A stretch of DNA of 64,000 bases from Paenibacillus sp. BIC5C1 (GTDB lineage: Bacteria; Bacillota; Bacilli; Paenibacillales; Paenibacillaceae): assembly GCF_032399705.1 (NCBI RefSeq), contig NZ_CP135922.1, positions 1,364,001 to 1,428,000 on the forward strand, in the 5' to 3' direction. Positions 35,995-44,267 of this stretch are shown in pieces (position 1 is the first letter of the stretch; each line of letters opens with the position of its first letter). Under the pieces are notes generated by a model. That model was not told the DNA's origin, searched no databases, and saw only the letters and a program-made list of their open reading frames with translations. A program made the translations under genes and the position numbers.

Positions 35995-37848
35995 ATGAAA
36001 ACAGTATTGTATGTTCCACTGGATGATCGTCCAGCGAATCTGGATGACGTCGTTGTACAAGGAAAAGCAGCCGGTATCCATATCATTACACCGCACCTGG
36101 GTGACATTCAAAATCGTCTGGATTCCGAGAAAACGGTAGAAGGCACCACATTGCTTGGAACGTCTACCCCTACGTATGGGAAACCGTCCAACATTCATGA
36201 TTTCATATTGAAAAATGCCGCCAAAGTGGATGGATTCATCATCTCTTCGGATATGCTGGCTTATGGTGGTCTGATTGGCAGTCGTCAGCTTCGTGAAGAT
36301 GGAGGTGGCACATATCCTAATTATGATCAGGACACCACCCGTTTGCTCGATGTGATCAAAGCGATTAAAGGGAAATATCCACGCAAACCGGTGTTTGTGA
36401 TGGATACCATTATGCGACTCGCGACCACCTCATTTGCAGATGGTCTCGCATTGGATGCCTACAATGAGTCACGTGCACTGATGCAGCAACCACGCCAGTC
36501 TTTTACGGTATTCGAGGATATTGTGAACGGGTACAACCTTTCTCCAGAGTCTACGGAATATGGGGCAACGACGTATTTTAATAAAGAACAGTACTACAAC
36601 ACCAGACAACATAAATTCAAAACCAATCTGTACATTCTGGATAAGCTTGCTCGCAAAGGATATATTGATTTCCTCGCTGTAGGCGTCGACGATGCGAATA
36701 CGCAAGGCGTTCAGATTAATGAGATTAATTATGTGGAAGCACGGATCAATGAATGGCTCGGTGGGACGGATGGACAAAATCCCGATCGGGCGATTATTCT
36801 TCCCGACGCGGATGGCCTGGGTCATGCTCTGGTGGCGCGTATGGCGAATCAACTGCTTCGTGGTGGGAAGAAGACGCGTTATGCGGTGAAATATTTTGGC
36901 CCTCATGGTTCCACGATTATCAATACCTACGAATATATGAATGTGCACGAGAATGTAGTGCGTCATGTGGATATTGTTGGTGGTGTGGTTGTAGCGGATT
37001 CCGCTTATCCAGGGCCTGATGTGGTAACGGATACGACTTCCGATGTGGAAAATGGAAATGAATTAACGAATGCTACATCTGTCGATGAAGCTTCTTCGTT
37101 TGATATGGCGTCTGAGTTGGATCGCATGACGAACCGTCATCCAGGCAAACCGGGTAAAAAACCGGTGCACATTGAGATTATTGCCATCACGGCGCTGGAT
37201 CAGGTGCAGACGGCAGTGGCGCAATTGACGAGTAATAGTGAGAAGGGTCTGCCTTCGGTGTTGATTGATTTTGTAGGAAAAGGTCCGGCCAACGTCGATG
37301 TAGCCGAAGCACTCCTGAACAGTCCGTATACGGGTCGGGTTCTGGGTTACAGTGCATGGAATACGCCGGGGAACAAAATCGGTATGGCTGTGGGTATGGG
37401 ACAATCCCGTTATGCTTTGATTACAACAGAAACACATGCCCATGCGTTGCGAGATGCCATGAATGCACAGGGGTCATTGTTGTTCAAACGTTTCCTGAAA
37501 GATTACGATTATAAAGCAGTAGCGATTGCAGATATCCGTACGTATTCCAGAGCGCATGCGCTGTATACCAATGTGGCCACCCTCGCGGATCAGAATATGG
37601 TGTTGTTTAACTCAGAAGAAGATTATGCTCATTTGCAGACTTTACTCAGGGATCTGATGCAGACCCACACCACGGCACTGGCGGGAAAACCAGCTTTTGC
37701 CCAAGGTAATGTGGCGATAAAGCAAATTTGTAATGGCGAAGCAGATTATGCGGAGTATTGCAGTGCACTGCTGGATTATACGAACCCCGATTTCATCTGG
37801 GGACGTGCGTTTGAGATTACGTTGAATCCGAAAGTTACGCTGAAATAA
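35995..37848 (+). CDS. DUF4127-family protein
   Basis: This 617-residue protein matches the DUF4127 family, seen in the opening VLYVPLDDRPAN, the later SSDMLAYGGLIGSR, DDANTQGVQ and the C-terminal half with GYSAWNTPGNKIGMAVGMGQ. Family members are large cytoplasmic or exported proteins of unknown activity in Gram-positive bacteria. No signal peptide is evident here. The middle (about residues 345-375) is a Thr/Ser/Glu-rich insertion. AGGAGG precedes the ATG, and a structured repeat lies just upstream. Confidence 0.82.
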   Translation: MKTVLYVPLDDRPANLDDVVVQGKAAGIHIITPHLGDIQNRLDSEKTVEGTTLLGTSTPTYGKPSNIHDFILKNAAKVDGFIISSDMLAYGGLIGSRQLREDGGGTYPNYDQDTTRLLDVIKAIKGKYPRKPVFVMDTIMRLATTSFADGLALDAYNESRALMQQPRQSFTVFEDIVNGYNLSPESTEYGATTYFNKEQYYNTRQHKFKTNLYILDKLARKGYIDFLAVGVDDANTQGVQINEINYVEARINEWLGGTDGQNPDRAIILPDADGLGHALVARMANQLLRGGKKTRYAVKYFGPHGSTIINTYEYMNVHENVVRHVDIVGGVVVADSAYPGPDVVTDTTSDVENGNELTNATSVDEASSFDMASELDRMTNRHPGKPGKKPVHIEIIAITALDQVQTAVAQLTSNSEKGLPSVLIDFVGKGPANVDVAEALLNSPYTGRVLGYSAWNTPGNKIGMAVGMGQSRYALITTETHAHALRDAMNAQGSLLFKRFLKDYDYKAVAIADIRTYSRAHALYTNVATLADQNMVLFNSEEDYAHLQTLLRDLMQTHTTALAGKPAFAQGNVAIKQICNGEADYAEYCSALLDYTNPDFIWGRAFEITLNPKVTLK

Positions 37849-38005
37849 TCTATTTTTTTATTTGTGTTTTAGGAAGTGAAATGTGGCGAGTCTCATAAAT
37901 ATACTCCGCATTGGTCAGTCCATCGTTTAGAAAGATAGGATGTTATCTTCTGTATGATATGATCAGATATTTAGGAATTAATTCATTTCTTTTGTTTAAA
38001 TTAAT

Positions 38006-38068
38006 AAAGAATAGCACTTTTCTACTGAATTTCAATCCGAAAAAATCAGTATAAAAGTGCTATTTTTC
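38006..38068 (+). terminator. Long hairpin terminator
   Basis: AATAGCACTTTT (38010-38021) pairs with AAAAGTGCTATT (38053-38064), extended by ACTGA/TCAGT inside, and TTTTTC follows. It closes the DUF4127 unit. Confidence 0.8.
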
Positions 38069-38149
38069 TGGATTACGTTGACATATTTACATGTTCAAGG
38101 TATGGTTTTTTTTTGTGGAAAAAAAATCCAACAAAGAGATGGTGGTTGT

Positions 38150-39253
38150 ATGAAATATTTGAAGAAAGCGTTATTAATATGCGGCTTAGGAGGATTATTG
38201 TTTAGTAACATACAAGCTTATGCGACTCCAGTAACTGGTTATTCTTGGGGAAGCAGAAATATAACTTATCAAAACAATGGTTCTAATAATTTCTACATAA
38301 ACATATGGACAAATGCTAGAGATGAATGGAATCTATCTACTGATGTTTTTCTGAAAGCTGGTACGAATTCTAAATTTACTGCGGGCAATAAATCTGACAG
38401 TGGCGTTACTTGGGACGGTCTTGCGGAATGGACATTTAGTATTATAACTGGGAACTATTCCACTATGAAAACATGGGTTAATACATACTACACAACGCAA
38501 AGTCATTACAATACAGACAATGTAGAGGGTATCGCAACTCATGAATTTGGACATGCCCTTGGGTTGGATCATGCTCCATATGGTAATCCTACAGTTATGA
38601 CTCCAAATACATTTGAACGTAAATCTTCTGGAACTTTGGTAGATGGGCGTCCAAACAAGTCACCAACTTCATGGGACATAAATACCGTTAATGTTCTTTA
38701 TGACAATAACTTTGCTAAAGCCCAGAATCCAGAACTTGTGCTAGATGTTCCCGAAAATATTCTTCAAAAGGCTCTGATAACACAAAAAGAGCTGAAAATA
38801 AATCATTATTCCTGGGCTATTGGCTATAGCACACTCGAAGCTCGTGCATATGATGCTGATCTTATTGTGAGTGGGATTGTTAAAAACAAACTTAGTCCTC
38901 TCATAAAAAATGATGGTGAAACCGAAGAAGCATTTCACCAATCAGAGGTAGCTATAGAAAATGTCATCAAAGGGGAAGGTTCAAAAGGAGATACAATTAT
39001 TTTACGCCAAATTGGCGGAGAAACGGATACGTCTATTATTTACCATGAAAATTCAACCGAACTCCAAGAAGGTACAGAAGTATTGATGTATCTAAAAAAG
39101 ATCGATGATAATGTATACATTCCAATTAATGAGGATGAAAGTATCTTTATTAAACAGGGTGTACAATCGCTTAAAACGGGTGACAGTTCGTTTAAAAACC
39201 TTTACGATAATCGTTTAGTTACTCTTGATGAAGCTTCGGCTTCTATTAATTAA
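38150..39253 (+). CDS. Secreted matrixin-type (M10) zinc metalloprotease
   Basis: This 367-residue protein has a signal peptide (cleavage near AYA-TP) and a metzincin catalytic domain: zinc motif HEFGHALGLDH (H131, H135, H141) and Met-turn around VMTP (M150). A C-terminal part of ~160 residues, unrelated to known repeats, follows. It should cut proteins outside the cell. ATG 38150 follows AAAGAGATGGTGG; upstream in-frame codons from 38057 overlap the terminator. Its AT-rich codons (Asn, Lys, Thr, Ile abundant) differ from all neighbours, and together with the next lipoprotein it looks recently acquired. Confidence 0.82.
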   Translation: MKYLKKALLICGLGGLLFSNIQAYATPVTGYSWGSRNITYQNNGSNNFYINIWTNARDEWNLSTDVFLKAGTNSKFTAGNKSDSGVTWDGLAEWTFSIITGNYSTMKTWVNTYYTTQSHYNTDNVEGIATHEFGHALGLDHAPYGNPTVMTPNTFERKSSGTLVDGRPNKSPTSWDINTVNVLYDNNFAKAQNPELVLDVPENILQKALITQKELKINHYSWAIGYSTLEARAYDADLIVSGIVKNKLSPLIKNDGETEEAFHQSEVAIENVIKGEGSKGDTIILRQIGGETDTSIIYHENSTELQEGTEVLMYLKKIDDNVYIPINEDESIFIKQGVQSLKTGDSSFKNLYDNRLVTLDEASASIN

Positions 39254-39307
39254 TAGCCAAGTCAAGGCCTCATCAATTGGGGGCCTTAATCTATTCCTGG
39301 AGGTAAT

Positions 39308-39667
39308 ATGAAAAGAAAATTTTTATATATACCGGTCGTTTCTTTGATTTTACTTTTGATTGGTTGTTCATCTTCCTCAGGAAGTTTTGCTTCAGATAAA
39401 ATGATAAAACTAAAGGAAGAAGTCTATATTACAAGCAATGACATCATCTCAGAGGAGGAACTAGCTGAACAAGTAGGTGAGATAGAGGTATCCTCGACCA
39501 ATGAGAGTGATCACGGTGATGGGAACGTTATTAGTTCCAACACCTACAATGTAGGTACAAAACTATTTAAAATCAAAAACGAAAACAGTAAAGATATGAT
39601 TGCTGTGGAAGACTCTACAGAGAAATACCTCATTGCCTATAATACCAAATACAAAGAAATAAAATAA
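39308..39667 (+). CDS. Small lipoprotein, unknown
   Basis: This 119-residue protein has a lipoprotein signal with lipobox LIGC at Cys-20 and a Ser-rich linker. The remainder is charged, with an acidic segment (IISEEELAEQVGEIEV). It lies 54 bp after the protease gene, has the same AT-rich composition, and an AAGGCCTC/GGGGCCTT hairpin sits between them. It may be a partner or immunity-like protein for the protease, but this is a guess from the pairing. Confidence 0.6.
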   Translation: MKRKFLYIPVVSLILLLIGCSSSSGSFASDKMIKLKEEVYITSNDIISEEELAEQVGEIEVSSTNESDHGDGNVISSNTYNVGTKLFKIKNENSKDMIAVEDSTEKYLIAYNTKYKEIK

Positions 39668-39675
39668 TGTTAATA

Positions 39676-39715
39676 AGACGTCTTATACTTCAACCAAATG
39701 ATCGTCTTTTTTCCA
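39676..39715 (+). terminator. Weak terminator after the lipoprotein
   Basis: AAGACG pairs with CGTCTT across a 22-nt loop, followed by a T run. Confidence 0.5.
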
Positions 39716-39779
39716 CCCAGATGCACCCTTAATCGCACCGAAGTCGTACGAATGACCATCCGCGCTAGGAATGAAAGGG

Positions 39780-39890
39780 TGTAAGATTATATTATCGGAT
39801 CAATAGCAAAGGACACACACCGAAAGCGCATACGCTAATGTACAGATCGGCCACAAGGGGCCGGTCTTTTTGTTGCGGTGAATGGTGTCC
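39780..39890 (+). repeat. Hairpin-terminator leader, copy 2, before the tail operon
   Basis: Second copy of the unit at 35640. It has the same GTAAGATT, ATCGGATCAATAGCAA, CAT-ACGCTA-ATG hairpin and a terminator (CGGCC-ACAAGG-GGCCG, then CTTTTT), with TGCGGTGA after it. It lies about 160 bp upstream of the first tail gene, so late transcription must pass or start after this terminator. Nothing else is recognised between 39891 and 40045. Confidence 0.65.
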
Positions 39891-40045
39891 AGCTATGGCG
39901 CCGGTGGAGAACCGTTAGCACAGAGACGTACTGACGATGATTTCCTTTTTCCATTAGCAGATCGGTTAAAGGGGGGGAGTTCGTTGCTGCCACATTGTCG
40001 CTGCACAATGCGGGCAGATCGAAACTTGCAGCTGAAGGGGGCGAA

Positions 40046-40957
40046 ATGAATGTGTCTATGCGTAGTGGGTTAAACAACACCGCCAGCACAGGGCAAATGA
40101 GTAACGTCATCAGGCGAACGCTGAAGCAGAAGCTGGAGGCTCTTGTCCCGGCATGGAATGGCCGAGTGCAGGATATTCCTGCACCGGGAGAGGTGTTAGC
40201 CGGACCCTGTGCCGTGGTTGCTTTTGCAGAAGAAGTACCGAAGTCTGCTTGGGCAGGTTATAGGAGGATCATCAAAATCTCTCCATATGCACGTGCAGAA
40301 GATGGAGGTGCTGAACAAGTAGAAAATTGGTCAGCAGCGCTGATGGAAGGACTACATCAGGTCAGGCTGGAGGATGAAGAGGGTGGGGCATTTACCTGTA
40401 TTTATCTGGGTTCTTCGGATGGTGATCGTGTGGACGCCAGTTCTGGACTGGTTACGCGCAGTCTGCGATTTGGGGTGTATGTTCCGGAAACGGTGGAATA
40501 CGCTCAGGCTGAAACCACAGATTCGTGGATGGATGCACTTCGTGGTTGGACACGAACTCAGCTCGGACAGGAATGGTCCGTATATGGGGATGTGTGGCCT
40601 GGAGGTTATAAGGCCAAGTCCGTACTGTGGCGATTGACGGGATGCAGTACAACCACCGCAGGGACTTCTGCGCTAGAGGTTCGTAAGCAATGGATCGGGC
40701 ATGTGCTGACTGCGAATGTGGCAGATGTCCGTCAAACGGTCACACATCTGGTTGAACAACTGGCTATGCAGCCCCGTATTGCTCTGACGGATACGGACGG
40801 TACGCGATATGTGACGGTGGATGAAGTTTCTGCCGACTTGCAGGCAGACGCCTACTTGAACGGACAGATTCGTCTAACGCTGCAGCAGCGTATTCGCCGT
40901 CCGGGTACAGAAGTGCCATTGATCCGTGAGATTCACCATAGCAAGGGGATAGAGTAG
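40046..40957 (+). CDS. Tail terminator-like protein (two fused modules)
   Basis: This 303-residue protein is the first of the tail operon. Two stretches look like one another and like DUF3168/tail-terminator proteins: LKQKLEALVPAWNGRVQDI...WAGYRRIIKISPYA (about residues 27-95) and WMDALRGWTRTQLGQEWSVYGDV...LNGQIRLTLQQRIRRP (about 160-293). Such proteins cap the tail tube at its upper end. A double-size version in a particle with no head would fit a closed tail. ATG 40046 is chosen for AGGGGG four bases before it; the frame is open from 39995. The identification is by position and weak resemblance. Confidence 0.5.
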   Translation: MNVSMRSGLNNTASTGQMSNVIRRTLKQKLEALVPAWNGRVQDIPAPGEVLAGPCAVVAFAEEVPKSAWAGYRRIIKISPYARAEDGGAEQVENWSAALMEGLHQVRLEDEEGGAFTCIYLGSSDGDRVDASSGLVTRSLRFGVYVPETVEYAQAETTDSWMDALRGWTRTQLGQEWSVYGDVWPGGYKAKSVLWRLTGCSTTTAGTSALEVRKQWIGHVLTANVADVRQTVTHLVEQLAMQPRIALTDTDGTRYVTVDEVSADLQADAYLNGQIRLTLQQRIRRPGTEVPLIREIHHSKGIE

Positions 40958-41154
40958 CGCTAGTCGAGAGGAACTCTAGATGGAGTTCCAGATCAGAAAG
41001 TCGATATCATACTTTAGCTTCAAATTCATAGGTTCATAGGTTCGAAATCGAATAGCTTGTATAGGGTCATAGGGACAAAAATTCATAGGTCAAAATTATA
41101 GAACCAAGATCAGGTTCCACGAATTCAGTAGTCAAACAATGAGGTGAGATGGCC
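40958..41154 (+). other. Gap with short TTCATAGG direct repeats
   Basis: ATTCATAGG/TTCATAGG occurs three times between 41026 and 41090, with related GGGTCATAGGG in between. No gene is visible. Confidence 0.4.
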
Positions 41155-41355
41155 ATGGCAAGCTCCGTGAAAAAAAACAAACAGGCTGCTCCGCAATATA
41201 CGCGGGCCGAGCTGATGAATCATGCCGAAGCCCTCTTTGCCGTTAAGGCAGAGGTGCTGTATGGTGCGCTGTATGAAGCAGCGCAAGAGACGTTTTCCAT
41301 TGAGGAAGCGAAGGAACGCATCAACCAATTTATGAAAGCGAAGGTGAAGGGATAA
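41155..41355 (+). CDS. Small tail-operon protein, unknown
   Basis: A 66-residue helical protein (TRAELMNHAEALFAVKAEVLYGALYEAA) seen in PBSX-like tail operons before the sheath gene. The second ATG, at 41155, lies eight bases after GAGGTG and is preferred to that at 41149. Its stop overlaps the sheath start (TAATG), so it is made with the sheath. Its role may be in assembly. Confidence 0.6.
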   Translation: MASSVKKNKQAAPQYTRAELMNHAEALFAVKAEVLYGALYEAAQETFSIEEAKERINQFMKAKVKG

Positions 41356-42818
41356 TGGCAGGCGGAACTTGGGAGCAAACGAATCGTCCGGTACTTCCGG
41401 GCTTATATATGAATTTTCAGGCGGCAGCGTCTTCGGCCATTCAGGCTGGTAATCGGGGAACGGTGGTTGTGCCGATCAAGGCAAACTGGGGTCCGGTAGG
41501 TACTTTTGTTGAAGTTGGCAGTGAAGCTGCAATTGAGCGTATTTTCTCGGCGAATGCCCTGGATAACGGGACAGCCTATACATCCTTGAAACTCGCCCTG
41601 CTGGGAGGACCGAAGAAGCTGCTCGCTTATCGGGTAGCCGGAGAATCGGCGAAAGCAGCGACTCTTACGCTGAAAGACAGCAGTGATGCAGCCGTTCTGC
41701 AACTGGACGCCAAGTATCCGGGTGACCGAGGTAACGGGTTCTACGTCACCATTCAACCGGGTGTCATTGATAATACAAAGCATGAAGTGCGCTTGTTTGA
41801 AGGCAACCGGATGCTGTATGCACTGCTGACTGCGGATATTTCGGCAGCGTCGCTGGCGAAAAAGATCAACGCGGATGAAAGCAACATTTGGATTAACGCG
41901 CAGGCGATTGGCGATGGTACAGGTGTCGTTGCAACCGTTGCGGGAGCGGCGTTCAAAGGTGGTGCAAGTGGCAACGATGGACTGACCAATGCCGAGTACA
42001 TTGCCGTGCAGGGCGCGCTGGAAGGTGAGCAATTTGACGTTTTGGCACTGGATCATGCGGCGGATGCGCCTTTGCTGGCGAGCTTTGCAGCATGGGTGAA
42101 ACGTGTACGCAATGAGGGGAAACCCGTGATGGCTGTATTTGGCGGTTCTACGGCGGATGACACCTCTGTTACCGCAGCACAGAAGGCGGCGGCACGTTCA
42201 CTCACATTGAATCATGAGGGTGTAATCAATGTTGGTACGGGTGTGCGCTTGGGAGATGCATTCTACAGCTCGGCGGAAACGTCTGCTTATGTCGCGGGTC
42301 TAATTGCCGGACAAAGTCTGAATGAATCCACCACATACGCACCTTCTCCGTTCGATGACGTGACGCGTCGCTGGACTCGTGCAGAACAGGAGCAGGCGGT
42401 TCAAAACGGCGTATTTATTTTCTTCCATGATGGACGTCAGGTGAAGGCGCTTCGCGGAGTAAATACACTCGTGACCCCTGCTGCAGGACAGAATAATGCC
42501 TGGAAAAAAATCCGATCCATTCGTGTGATGGATGCAATTAATACGGATTTGCAGCGCTCTGCTGAAGATACGTATATCGGTAAAGTGAACAATACGGAAG
42601 AGGGCCGTCAGGCGCTAATCGGTGCGATGAAAGCCTATTTGGCGCTGCTTGCACAGAGTAATGTCATTGAAGCTGAGGGATACGATGTCGTTCTCGATCC
42701 GGCGTATTATGGTGCTGCACCGATTCTCAAGCCGGAGGCGGATCAGGTATTCCTGCAATGGAACGTGAAGCTGACGGATGTAATGGAGCAGCTGTTTGGA
42801 ACATTTTACGTGCAATAA
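41355..42818 (+). CDS. xkdK: Tail sheath protein (XkdK-like)
   Basis: This 487-residue protein is the contractile sheath subunit. The N-terminus with GGTWEQTNRPVLPGLYMNF, the middle segment NAEYIAVQGALEGEQFDVLALD and the C-terminal TDLQRSAEDTYIGKVNNTEEGRQALIGAMKAYL are all characteristic of XkdK/PF04984 sheaths. It polymerises around the tube and shortens to drive it through the target envelope. Its presence marks the particle as contractile (R-type). The next gene is separated from it by an inserted structured repeat. Confidence 0.93.
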   Translation: MAGGTWEQTNRPVLPGLYMNFQAAASSAIQAGNRGTVVVPIKANWGPVGTFVEVGSEAAIERIFSANALDNGTAYTSLKLALLGGPKKLLAYRVAGESAKAATLTLKDSSDAAVLQLDAKYPGDRGNGFYVTIQPGVIDNTKHEVRLFEGNRMLYALLTADISAASLAKKINADESNIWINAQAIGDGTGVVATVAGAAFKGGASGNDGLTNAEYIAVQGALEGEQFDVLALDHAADAPLLASFAAWVKRVRNEGKPVMAVFGGSTADDTSVTAAQKAAARSLTLNHEGVINVGTGVRLGDAFYSSAETSAYVAGLIAGQSLNESTTYAPSPFDDVTRRWTRAEQEQAVQNGVFIFFHDGRQVKALRGVNTLVTPAAGQNNAWKKIRSIRVMDAINTDLQRSAEDTYIGKVNNTEEGRQALIGAMKAYLALLAQSNVIEAEGYDVVLDPAYYGAAPILKPEADQVFLQWNVKLTDVMEQLFGTFYVQ

Positions 42819-42877
42819 GATTGTGTAGAAGAGAAGATCGGTTATTAGATTGACTAAAAATTATTTGAGCTGGTGTT

Positions 42878-43026
42878 TTACACGATAACGGAGAGGGCAG
42901 AAAAAATCTGGAGAAACAAAGTGCTCGCCTTTATCACCGGATTTTCCCTTTTGAAAAGAGGATCAATAAAATCTGGGGATAACAGCGATCGGAAGATTGT
43001 TCTGCCCGCGGAGTTATACCGTGTAA
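42878..43026 (+). repeat. Structured repeat family, copy 3 (between sheath and tube genes)
   Basis: Ends pair as TTACACG / CGTGTAA, then GGGCAGAA / TTCTGCCC and AATCT / AGATT; the core TTATCACCGG / CTGGGGATAA follows. The outer stem is different from the other copies but complete. It separates sheath and tube genes, which normally adjoin in PBSX-type operons. Confidence 0.85.
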
Positions 43027-43061
43027 CAATGATCAGCCAACCATTCCAAGGAGGAATTGTC

Positions 43062-43469
43062 ATGTTGGATGCGTCAAGAGTCATTCTCGGTACTCATGGT
43101 CAGCTGCATATCGATGGTGTGTGGCAGACGAATATTAATAAGCTGGAGGCCAGCGTTGAAATTGAGAAGCGTGAGCTGAATCTGGTCGGCAACGACTGGA
43201 AAGTGCACAAGAATGGGGCGAAAAAAGGAACAGGTACGATGACAGGTTACAAAGTAACTTCGGACATGATCCAGCGGGGCTTCGCCAAGTTTCAGATTAT
43301 CTCGAAGGTGGACGACCCTGAGTCCTATGGACATGAGAGTGTTCTGCTGAAAGGCTGCATGGTGGATAAAATCCAGCTTGCCAACTGGACAGCGGGTGAG
43401 GAAGTGCCGGAGGAAACAAGTTTTACATTTGAAGGATTTGAATTGTTGAACCCGATTGTAGCGAATTAA
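43062..43469 (+). CDS. xkdM: Tail tube protein (XkdM-like)
   Basis: This 135-residue protein forms the inner tube. It matches XkdM, including the opening RVILGTHGQLHIDGVWQTNINKLEA and the ending FTFEGFELLNPI. Its length is normal. ATG 43062 has AAGGAGGA seven bases ahead; upstream codons of the same frame (from 42873) run through the structured repeat and are not part of the gene. Confidence 0.92.
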   Translation: MLDASRVILGTHGQLHIDGVWQTNINKLEASVEIEKRELNLVGNDWKVHKNGAKKGTGTMTGYKVTSDMIQRGFAKFQIISKVDDPESYGHESVLLKGCMVDKIQLANWTAGEEVPEETSFTFEGFELLNPIVAN

Positions 43470-43565
43470 AATGGAATGACTTCAAATTTCGGAAAGGCCT
43501 CGTAAGCTACTTGTCTAATCAGGCGAACGGGCAACGTGACTTAACAGAAGCAGGATACACAGGCA

Positions 43566-43592
43566 GGCCGAGAAATTCTCGGTCTCTTTGTT
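43566..43592 (+). terminator. Hairpin after the tube gene (attenuator)
   Basis: GGCCGAG pairs with CTCGGTC around a 5-nt AAATT loop (inner pairs may extend), followed by TCTTTG. A leaky stop here would leave sheath and tube in excess over the chaperone and baseplate, as the particle needs. Confidence 0.5.
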
Positions 43593-43649
43593 GTCCCTGA
43601 ATATGGAGATATTTTAACCAATTGTGAAATGAGAAGGAGATCGCACCCC

Positions 43650-44084
43650 ATGAGTATGAACGAGAATATGTCTGAAGAACAAATTTTGGATCAGTTGTTT
43701 GAAGCAGCAGAACGTTTGCCGGAAGAGAATGTACGCATTCAACGTTTGGATCTGTTGCTGACCCTGCGTGGATTGACGTCCTCCAAAGTGGATCAGATTC
43801 GCGAACGCTGTACGATTCGAAAAACAGTCAAAGGCCGCACTGAGGAAAAGGTGGATACCGAAACATTTAACGCGCTGCTGATCTCTGAAGCCACGGTAAA
43901 AATGAATGTCCGCGGACTCGAACTGTCCGGTTGGGGAGACAACCGCATCACGGGTCGCATGAAGCTGTCCGGTGGCGAACAAGCCGTTCGCCGTATGTTG
44001 CTCGCGGGTGAACTGGATGCCGTAGGCGATAAGGTACTTGAGCTGTCCGGCTTCGGTGTGGAGATTGAAGACCTAAAAAACTGA
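43650..44084 (+). CDS. xkdN: Tail assembly chaperone, short form (XkdN-like)
   Basis: This 144-residue protein occupies the place of XkdN, between tube and tape measure, and matches the family in EQILDQLFEAAERLPEEN and EKVDTETFNALLISEATV. Such chaperones coat the tape measure during tail assembly. ATG 43650 has AAGGAGA nine bases upstream. The last codons before the TGA, CTA AAA AAC, form a slippery heptamer, so a longer product is made by -1 frameshifting. Confidence 0.85.
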   Translation: MSMNENMSEEQILDQLFEAAERLPEENVRIQRLDLLLTLRGLTSSKVDQIRERCTIRKTVKGRTEEKVDTETFNALLISEATVKMNVRGLELSGWGDNRITGRMKLSGGEQAVRRMLLAGELDAVGDKVLELSGFGVEIEDLKN

Positions 44085-44242
44085 TTCACTCCGGCGGGAT
44101 GACCACGTTCCTGTATCACATGTGGGTGCGTCATCATCTCCGGCCCGGAGAGTTCTGGTCTTTGCCACGCGGGGAGCGCTCGCTATTGATTGCTTTTTCA
44201 GAAGAGGAAATGGCAGCGATTACCTCGCAAATGAATCGATAA
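44075..44242 (+). CDS. Programmed -1 frameshift extension of the tail chaperone (T domain)
   Basis: A AAA AAC (44075-44081) is the classic X XXY YYZ slippery site with the zero-frame codons AAA AAC immediately before TGA. Slipping back one base opens a 53-residue extension (LIHSGGMTTFLYHMWVRH..., ending ITSQMNR) that stops at 44242, giving a 197-residue fusion. Phage lambda G/GT and most long-tailed phages use the same scheme. The extension has a helical, Trp/His-rich start and the MTT ATG inside is unlikely to be a separate start. Confidence 0.82.
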   Translation, partial: KKLIHSGGMTTFLYHMWVRHHLRPGEFWSLPRGERSLLIAFSEEEMAAITSQMNR

Positions 44243-44267
44243 CCAGATTGGACAGGGGGTGAAAGAA

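Noticed and set aside
42873..43061. N-terminal extension of the tail tube protein
   Set aside because: This part translates the structured repeat; the ribosome site is at 43050 and XkdM homologues start at 43062.
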